This document shows, one piece after another, positions 57,295 through 64,000 of a stretch of DNA of 64,000 bases. This DNA comes from Karstenula rhodostoma CBS 690.94. Taxonomy: Eukaryota > Ascomycota > Dothideomycetes > Pleosporales > Didymosphaeriaceae. The translations under genes and the position numbers were made by a program. Location of the stretch: contig MU001493.1 of the NCBI GenBank assembly GCA_010093485.1, forward strand, positions 405,599-469,598. The letters are read 5' to 3'. Within the stretch, counting starts at the first letter, position 1; each line of letters starts with the position of its first letter. Below the pieces are notes generated by a model that saw only the letters and a list, made by a program, of their open reading frames with translations, was not told the DNA's origin and searched no databases.

Positions 57295-58500
57295 ATGGGC
57301 ACCCATCCCGACCACCCCAACCCAACCCCATGCGCAACCACCCAAACCGCCCCACCCACCCTCTTCCAACCCCTCCAAATCCGCAACCTCACCCTCCGCA
57401 ACCGGATCGTCGTCTCCCCAATGGGCATGTACTCGTCCTCGCCCTCGGGCAACCTCACCTCCTTCCACCTCATGCACCACGGACAGTTCGCCTTCCGCGG
57501 CGCCGCCCTCACAATCGTCGAAGTCACCGCCGTCACCCCAGCCGGCCGCTCCTCCCCCGCAGATGCAGGCCTCTGGTCAGACGCGCACACGGCCTCGCAC
57601 AAGCGCGTCGTCGACTTCGTGCACGGCCTCGACGCCTCGGGCGGTGGGAAGGCCAAGATAGGCATTCAGCTCGGCCATGCAGGCCGTAAGGCTTCTATGC
57701 TGCCTATCTACCCCGGCCGCCCTGTCGTTCGCGCCGAGAAGGCGGATGGAGGGTGGCCCGACGACGTGTGCGGCCCGTCTGCGATCCCTTTTAGGGAGAA
57801 CTACGTCGTGCCCAGGGAGATGAGCGAGCAGGACATCCAGGAGGTGGTGGAGGCGTTTGGGAAAGCGGCCGGGCGCGCGGTGGCTGCCGGGTTTGACTTG
57901 ATAGAGGTGCACGCCGCGCATGGGTACCTCTTATCCTCGTTTCTCTCGCCTGCTTCAAACACCCGCTGCGATGCCTACGGCGGGGGGTTGCGTAACCGCG
58001 CGCGTTTCCTCTTGTCCGTGCTGAGGGAGATTCGCCGTACCGTACCCTCCACTACCCCCCTCTCCGTCCGCATCTCGGCTACAGACTGGATGCAGCATTC
58101 CCCCGAGACACCGCAGTTCACGCTGGACGACGCCATCGCTCTCGCGCTCCTCCTTGTTGACGAAGGGGTCGATGTGTTGGACGTCTCGTCCGGCGGTAAT
58201 AACGTTGAGCAAGTAGTCCCTGCGGCCCCTAGCTACCAGACCTATCTCGCGGGGCAGATCAAGACGGCGCTGCGGGACGCGGGGAAGGAAATGGTGGTTG
58301 CGGGCGTGGGACGGATTGCGGATGCGCGGACGGCGGAGGCGGTGGTGGGAGAGGGCAAAGCGGATTTGGCGTTCGTAGCGACGGAGTTTCTGCGGGATGC
58401 GAATCTGGTGCATAGATGGGCTGAAGAGCTGGGGGTGGGGGTGGAGTGGCCGAAGCAGTATGCTAGGGCGGATAAGGGGGCGAAGATGGGGACGTTGTAA
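57295..58500 (+). CDS. NADH:flavin oxidoreductase, Old Yellow Enzyme family (YqjM-like)
   Basis: A 401-aa single-exon FMN-dependent ene-reductase. It begins LFQPLQIRNLTLRNRIVVSPMGMYSS, then HLMHHGQFAFRGAALTIVEVTAV and IGIQLGHAGRKASM, all matching class III (thermophilic-like/YqjM) Old Yellow Enzymes. The active-site block is IEVHAAHGYLLSSFLSPASN at about residues 204-223, followed by TRCDAYGGGLRNRARFLL. Phosphate binding at the C-terminus is by VVAGVGRI and ADLAFVATEFLRDANLVHRWA. Such enzymes reduce activated C=C bonds of enones, maleimides or nitro compounds with NAD(P)H. The ATG at 57295 was chosen because it gives the normal N-terminus length for the family. The coding part is markedly GC-rich relative to its leader. 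The regulator next to it is divergently transcribed. Confidence 0.93.
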   Translation: MGTHPDHPNPTPCATTQTAPPTLFQPLQIRNLTLRNRIVVSPMGMYSSSPSGNLTSFHLMHHGQFAFRGAALTIVEVTAVTPAGRSSPADAGLWSDAHTASHKRVVDFVHGLDASGGGKAKIGIQLGHAGRKASMLPIYPGRPVVRAEKADGGWPDDVCGPSAIPFRENYVVPREMSEQDIQEVVEAFGKAAGRAVAAGFDLIEVHAAHGYLLSSFLSPASNTRCDAYGGGLRNRARFLLSVLREIRRTVPSTTPLSVRISATDWMQHSPETPQFTLDDAIALALLLVDEGVDVLDVSSGGNNVEQVVPAAPSYQTYLAGQIKTALRDAGKEMVVAGVGRIADARTAEAVVGEGKADLAFVATEFLRDANLVHRWAEELGVGVEWPKQYARADKGAKMGTL

Positions 58501-58598
58501 GGGGGATGAGGTTAGGTTAGATGGATGGATTCTAGGCTATGTACATACAGTCAGCGGGGGGTATTATAGCGTACGGTGCAAGCCATTTCATGCCACTC

Positions 58599-59867
58599 TC
58601 ACCGCCCCGCCTTCTCGTCGTCGATCTGCCTCCGCAGGTCCGCGAGCACTTCGTTCCGCCGCTCGAGATGGGACTGCAAGCCTTCAACCTGCTCTTTCAC
58701 CGTGTCGATCTCGTCCCTGATGCCACCCAGCCCCTTGACCGCGCCGCCATCCCCGCTGTCGAGATCCCGCAACACGCCCCGCTTGTAATCCAGCAACATC
58801 TCCAGCTCGCGCTTCACAAGCGCGGGCGTGCTGTCGCCGCGGCGCCCATGCCGCCTGCCCTCGGCCTCTTTCTCCACCGACGCGATTTTCTCCTCCAGCT
58901 CCTTGAGCTGCTTCTTGAGCCGCACTTCCTCCCAGTCCTCGGTCGTGCGCCCGCCGTGATCCGTTCCGCGCGCTCTCGCGCCATAGTTGTTCGCGCGGTC
59001 GCCGACGCCCAGGCGCGTGAGGTATGCGTCGCCAAACTTGGCCTTCTTGCCCGTCGCTGTGTCCTCCCCGCCGCGCTCCGCCCACCTGCTGCCTGTCCGC
59101 TCGACGTCGTAGTCGATGTTCGCCTTCTCGAAGCTCGCTCGCAAACTGGGCGGCACGCTCCGCGGGACCCGGAACCCCTCGCTCCGCTGGTTCAAGATGT
59201 GCAGAAACGCCAGGCTCGCGTCCTTGCCGACGTCCTCGCGCGCCTTGGGATTGACCAGGTTCCACGCGAACCGCACGTCTGAGTCGGGCACGTTGTCGAG
59301 CGAGTCGAAGAGCGGCTGCAGCGTGGAGAAGGCGACGTTGCCGTGGGAGTCGCGGTTCGCCGTGTAGATCTCCTCGTACTTGGCCTTGTCGTTGGGCGAC
59401 ATGTACCAGTCGAAGCCGTCGCGCAGGCCGGGCGTGTCGTCCTCGTCCTCGACCGTTTCGAAGGCGGGCAGGCCGCCCGCCATTGCGCGGTTCGCCTGGA
59501 CGAGGTGCGATTTGGACTCGGGGATGAGCCAGTCTGGGAGCGTCTGCGGCACCTCGGATGTCTCCTGCAGGTTCTCATGTCAGCGCTGCAGCCCCGAGCG
59601 TCTGTCGGCGGCTGGCCATGTGCGTACCCCGTTGATCAGGTCGAAGATGAGGCGCATGGCGACGCAGAACTCCTCGAAGTCGAGCTTGCCATCGTTGTCC
59701 ACGTCAGCCAGATCCCACACGCGCTCGAGCTGGTCATCGCGGAGGTGGCTGTTCTTGAGCACAGGAGCGGCCTGCGCGCCGTCCAGATGGGTCGAGCCCT
59801 GCGAGAGGGTGCTGAAGATTTCCCAGTACTTTTCAATCTCTTGTTGTTCGATGCGGCGGGGTGCCAT
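58599..59867 (-). CDS. END3: END3-like EH-domain protein of the actin/endocytosis complex
   Basis: Two exons, 59867-59628 and 59564-58599, with a 63-nt intron (GTACGC..CTGCAG, phase 0). Spliced length is 401 aa, close to other fungal End3/SagA. The N-terminal EH domain starts [17 protein letters not shown]. It contains one complete EF-hand loop, [12 protein letters not shown] (residues 55-66), with Asp at 1, 3 and 5 and Glu at 12. A second EH repeat is recognisable at about 125-215 ([18 protein letters not shown] onward). The C-terminus is a coiled coil with [20 protein letters not shown] and the final [20 protein letters not shown]. End3 works with Pan1 and Sla1 at cortical actin patches in early endocytosis. 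The start ATG at 59867 gives MAPRRIEQQ, the common fungal N-terminus; an in-frame ATG further up at 59897 is less typical. Confidence 0.93.
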
Positions 59868-60455
59868 TGTGACGGTGTGTGTGTGGATTACGAGCACTGG
59901 GCACAGGAGCGAGTGTGTTGGGTTGCGGGACGTCGCGGTGCATCATGGCGGAGCTCGCGGTGCAGGGGTGCGGTGAACAGCCGAGGATGGCCCGACCAGG
60001 TACGTACCGAAACTTGAGCTGGGGAGAATGCGATGACATTTCAACGCAGCATGAGTCGTACGCAGCTGTTTGTCACTTAATCAACCAACTTGCGAGCAAA
60101 ACCCAACGCCACAGACACCACTGCAAAGTAAGAAGAAATGACTGCACACTCTTCGTATTAAGCTATGTATGGTTAAACCCACAACATGATGCTATATGAC
60201 AACGCCCTCTGAATATCAAAACAAGGAGAACAACAGCCAAGGAAGGACGCTCCCAATGCTCACTCTCCGGAGCCACCCAGGCCCAAAATCAGTCACACCC
60301 AGTTTTCCCAGCATTATACGCCGCGTCCCGCAAACGCAATCAATGGCAAGGAACGAAGAACGTGTGTTTATGCAGATAAAAATGAAGTCGTGATGTGCTT
60401 CCAATGTACAATGACTGCGCTAAAGCATGCGCAGGCAAAATGGGGACGGCGCGGC
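59868..60455. other. Intergenic region
   Basis: Holds the END3 promoter at the left and the 3' UTR of the chitin synthase at the right. No gene or repeat was recognised. Confidence 0.5.
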
Positions 60456-63400
60456 TTAGGCCATGTTCGCAAGCTCGAGGTCGATCTGCTGGTTGAGGAA
60501 GATGCGCCTTTCGCCTGTGAGTTGGGTCTGCAGCCGCTGTTCCGCGAGGGCAACGAGCTGCTTCTTCGTGACGCGGTCGAGGTCAGCTTCCTGCAGGCAG
60601 TGCTGAACAGTCTCGATGATGGTCGCATCGCTGGGGCCGTTCATCATGCTCTGGAAGTTGGCAGTACTGCCCGGCCGAGACTGCGCGTATCCGCTGGCAA
60701 GAGGACTGCGTCCCCGAACTGGTGGCGTGGCGGTCGTGAGGTTGTCGGAGCTCTGGAAACCGCCCACGTTTGGCCGGCTGTTGTACGGTGACTGGTCGTA
60801 TTGGTCGCTCATTCCGCCCATGGACAGCAGCCGGCCATGCTGGGGGTTGTCCTGGTAGCGAGAGAAGTTTGAGTACGACGATTGACGCGCTTGCATTGCC
60901 TGGTAGGGCCCGGGAGATTGGCTCGGAGGCATGTGGGAGATGTGGTGCATGTTGGACATGATGGTGGAGGCTGGCTTGACAGAAGAGTATACGGACTGCA
61001 TGTCGTTCATCTCGTAGCCTTCGTCTTCGTAAGCACTGTAGCCACCCTTCTCAGAGGTCTGTCCAGCCAAGCCACGACGTCCAGGGAGACCGTTCGCAAC
61101 AGCATAGTCGTCCCATCGCTGGAGAGGAATGCTCTTAGGATCGAAGCCCTCGTCATCCGTGGTGAGGACCTTCTTGTTACCGCCTTGTTCGCCAATAACA
61201 ACACGAGTGTTACCCCACGAGAAGTCATCCTGTTTCCAGAAGGAGTAGATTGGGAGAACGAAAGAGTAGATGGGGAAAGCAAGGATATAGATAACCATCC
61301 ATCCCACATGCTGCCACTGTCGCTTGACGATAAAGATGATGGCTTGCAGGCCGTACACGGCTGCAAGCATAATGATCGAAAACATTGGGAACTGACCGGT
61401 CCCCGAGGAAACCATGTAGACGAGGTATCCGAGGTAAACGCAAACGGATGGAAGGACAACGGTACCGAAGAGGTCGATGAACACAACAAAACGCATGCTG
61501 AAGCAGCAGAAACCGCACATGTCCTTGAGAAGCATCAGTTCTGCCAAGTTGTGAATGGTGGAGTTGATCCAACGACGTCTCTGCGAGAGGAGAATGCTAA
61601 AGGAGTCTGGAGCAGCCGTGAACGCGTAGGCATCTGGTATGAACTTATACGACATGGTCGGGAAGTGCTTTGTCATGAGGGTGGTCAGGAAACGATCTTC
61701 TCCCAGAGACAGCAGGTTCTTCTTGTGCAAAGTATCCACAATGCAGTCAGAGTATTCGTTGATAACCTTGTCCGAGATGATGAGTGGTTTGCCCTTATCG
61801 GCTGTGCGAAGACGGTACATGGTGAAACTGGAAAGGTCAATTATGATCAGGAGAGCGAAAAAGGCAAACATACCAGCCGGGTAAACAGGTGACACTGCCA
61901 AACAAACTCTCAAAGGCCTTGGACAGGTGGTGAGAAATGTAGTACTCGTAGACCTGGATCATAGTCCACCAAGACTTGTCTTCGTTTTCCAGACTCGTCT
62001 CACCACAGATACCGGCAATCTTCGAATCATTGGCGCAGCTTGCCACCAGTCGAGTAAGCGCATCAGGCCTAACCATCGTATCGGCGTCAACCATCAAAAG
62101 ATACTCGTACAGCTCAGGGTCCACTCCGATGATGTTGTTGATCTGATGGAACATCTCCAGTTCAAGGGGGTTCATCGCGCCGCGGTGATGGACACGGTTG
62201 AGGAAACTCATGAGCAGAATCTGCGAGTCTCGCTTTCCACGGTTACCGGGCTTCGACTTGCTTTGCTCCGTCTCTTTACCCATCTTCACAACGACAATGT
62301 AAGGGACGACGTTGCCTTCGAACTCGTACAGACCAGAGTAGACCTTTCCGTAGTTGAGCTGCTCGCTTCCCATGCCGACTGACTTGAAGGGAAGCGCGGG
62401 AGGGTCCACGCGGGGATCAACACCAAGAATATCCAAGACGATCTTAGGTGTAGGACGGTCGTTACCACCACCAACAATCATACCGTCGCAGATGACACAG
62501 ATGAGCTTGCGCTTGTTGTCATAGGCCAAAGCGGTAAGGGAATCCAAGCCCTTTCGGAGCTGGTCTTCACCTTCCGTGTAGGCAGGAACTTGGCAAATGA
62601 CGAACTTGTCCTGGTTGGCAGGTTTACGCTTAGAACCGAGCTGCAGCGCAGCCAAGAACTTGACGACAATGACCGCACATATAACGATGGTGCAAGCGAG
62701 AAGGATGTAGTCGTTGACCTTGCAGCGGGCTGATTTACGGAAATCAGTTATGCCCACGAAGAAGACGTTCTCTAGACATTGCATCGTGAACTCCCGGGTA
62801 GTCTTGTTCAGGGTGTTTTGGAACCGCTCGCTGATATCCTGGCCAGCAAATTGTTTCACCATGTCCTCAAACTCGGGATCCAACCAGCTGTATTGCGGCA
62901 GGTTGGGTCGTCTGTCCAGCGTGAAGAAGTAGTCCGTAAGATCATAGACCTTATTGCCTAGTCGAAACCATTGGTGTCCCGAATTCCTACCTTCGTCTTC
63001 AATGACCTTGGTATCCCAGACTAGGTCACCCTTCCGGAACTCCTTGATTTTAGGTAAGAAGACGCTAGGGTACCAATCATTCTGACTGAGAGCCTTGCTG
63101 TCAGTCGAGGTCGACCGGTTGCCTGAGGAATGTATCGCCGAAGGATTATCGTTGGTAAGAGTATCGTTGTTCACGAGCGTGACGAGATAGTCCTTGACCA
63201 GATTGGGGCACGCCAGATACAGAGGAGGGCGGATGTACGGGTCCATGTCGGCGCCACCCAAGGGTTGCATGGATTCGGTGGTAACCTTGGTGTTGGAATC
63301 ACTGTGCTGAACCTTCCACCAATCCGACAGATCGTAGACAGAGCCATGGTGGCTCACGTAGAAGTCGTTGTCGCCTTGATGCATTGACACTTGTTGTCGA

Positions 63401-64000
63401 GTCCAGGCTTTATCCTTGTTGGGGCAGAGGAGCTTTCCGAAGGCAATGATGTAGAAGACGATGGTAGCGTTCAACAAAAGGATGAGCAGTACGAGGACGA
63501 GCTTCTCTCGCCATGCCATCCGAACGTCAGGACGCTTCATGCGACCAACAGACTTGAGGAGAGGAGAGGGAATCCAGAAAGTTAATGCCCAAACCAAAGC
63601 TACCCAGATCTTTCGCGTCGTGGTTGTGGCACTTTCTGTGATGACCATGTTGCCGCCGGTCTCAGTGTCGTAGTAGGTAACGCCCTTGTCTTCATCGCCC
63701 TTTGCACCAAGACCGTAATCTCCAGGACGACCCTGAACCGTAGGCGCCGTCGTAGGAGCAATGGACTTGGCATCGAAAGCTGCGCCCTTGGCTCCCAAAG
63801 TAGCAGTACTTTGGTTGGGCAGGATGTTCGTTGCGCTCGCCTGCGGGCTCATGTCAGGCAACGGTGGGAAGAAGCCGCTGCCCATCGCAGGAGTGTTTCC
63901 CAAGTAGCCGTTTTCGAGGCCACCCGCACCTACCATGCTTCCCAGCATGGTCGCGCCAGTCAGGTCCTGCGCCTTTAGATCCAGCTGGTTCTCCGCTTCC
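60456..64000 (-). CDS. Class V/VII chitin synthase, 5' partial
   Basis: The gene enters from beyond position 64000, so the N-terminus is missing; the frame is open to the window edge with no stop. Exons are 64000-61874 and 61827-60456, with a 46-nt intron. Seen here, from N to C: a linker with [15 protein letters not shown]; a first pair of membrane segments ([17 protein letters not shown] and [19 protein letters not shown]); a cytochrome-b5-like domain ([13 protein letters not shown] to [13 protein letters not shown]); and the catalytic domain with [22 protein letters not shown] (formed across the intron), [10 protein letters not shown] and the QRRRW signature. Several C-terminal membrane helices follow, then a disordered tail and a DEK_C-like end ([20 protein letters not shown], then [14 protein letters not shown]). 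This order marks class V/VII enzymes, many of which begin with a myosin motor domain; whether this one does cannot be seen. It makes cell-wall chitin at hyphal tips and septa. Confidence 0.93.

Noticed and set aside
40506..64000. Secondary-metabolite biosynthetic cluster around the Zn2Cys6 factor and OYE
   Set aside because: No polyketide synthase, NRPS, terpene cyclase, P450 or transporter lies nearby. Neighbours are conserved housekeeping genes (END3, chitin synthase).

Overview
This 64 kb window looks like nuclear DNA of a filamentous ascomycete, most probably a Dothideomycete/Pleosporales-like Pezizomycotina. The evidence is: short GT-AG introns (about 46-100 nt, often with CTAAC/CTGAC branch sites), many single-gene units on both strands, a HET-domain gene, a MedA-type conidiation regulator, a class V/VII-type chitin synthase with a DEK_C tail, and a Zn2Cys6 regulator. 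No operons, tRNAs, rRNAs or CRISPR arrays were found. The clade assignment is an inference from gene content, not a search result.

Layout. 0.3-2.2 kb: secreted EEP-type nuclease/phosphatase (-). 3.0-4.6 kb: unrecognised coiled-coil protein with a tandem exon-intron duplication (-). 5.8-7.9 kb: secreted FAD/BBE oxidase (+). 8.2-8.7 kb: RGG-rich small protein (+). 9.4-10.3 kb: 2EXR/F-box-like gene with an apparent one-base frameshift (-). 11.7-13.1 kb: METTL16-type RNA methyltransferase (-). 13.4-14.2 kb: MET8 (-), divergent from a VAC1/PEP7 FYVE gene at 14.6-16.7 kb (+). 18.5-19.1 kb: small secreted cysteine-rich protein, four exons (+). 19.5-20.4 kb: minisatellite with inverted copies. 20.7-23.0 kb: HET-domain pseudogene (-). 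24.1-26.4 kb: serine-rich disordered protein (-). 28.0-30.2 kb: TMEM184/DUF300 membrane protein (-), divergent from a CSF1-type bridge-like lipid transfer protein at 30.6-40.5 kb (+). 40.5-46.5 kb: long gene-poor stretch with tandem repeats, ending in the leader of medA (46.5-48.8 kb, +). 51.0-52.2 kb: low-complexity repeat protein (+). 52.4-54.4 kb: decayed or uncertain coding remnants and a heptamer satellite. 54.5-56.5 kb: Zn2Cys6 factor (-), divergent from an Old Yellow Enzyme at 57.3-58.5 kb (+), with a MITE-like inverted-repeat element between them. 58.6-59.9 kb: END3 (-). 60.5-64.0 kb: chitin synthase (-), cut by the window end.

Several conserved genes fit growth and membrane-trafficking housekeeping (END3 endocytosis, VAC1 endosomal tethering, CSF1 lipid transfer, chitin synthase, MET8 siroheme). 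The accessory stretches between them (0-11 kb, 18-24 kb, 50-57 kb) hold fast-evolving genes, broken genes and repeats. The items I would examine first are the four-exon cysteine-rich secreted protein at 18.5 kb, the exon-intron duplication at 3.1-3.6 kb, the HET pseudogene with a RIP-compatible stop, the MITE in the regulator/OYE promoter, and a short dispersed repeat present three times in the first 24 kb.
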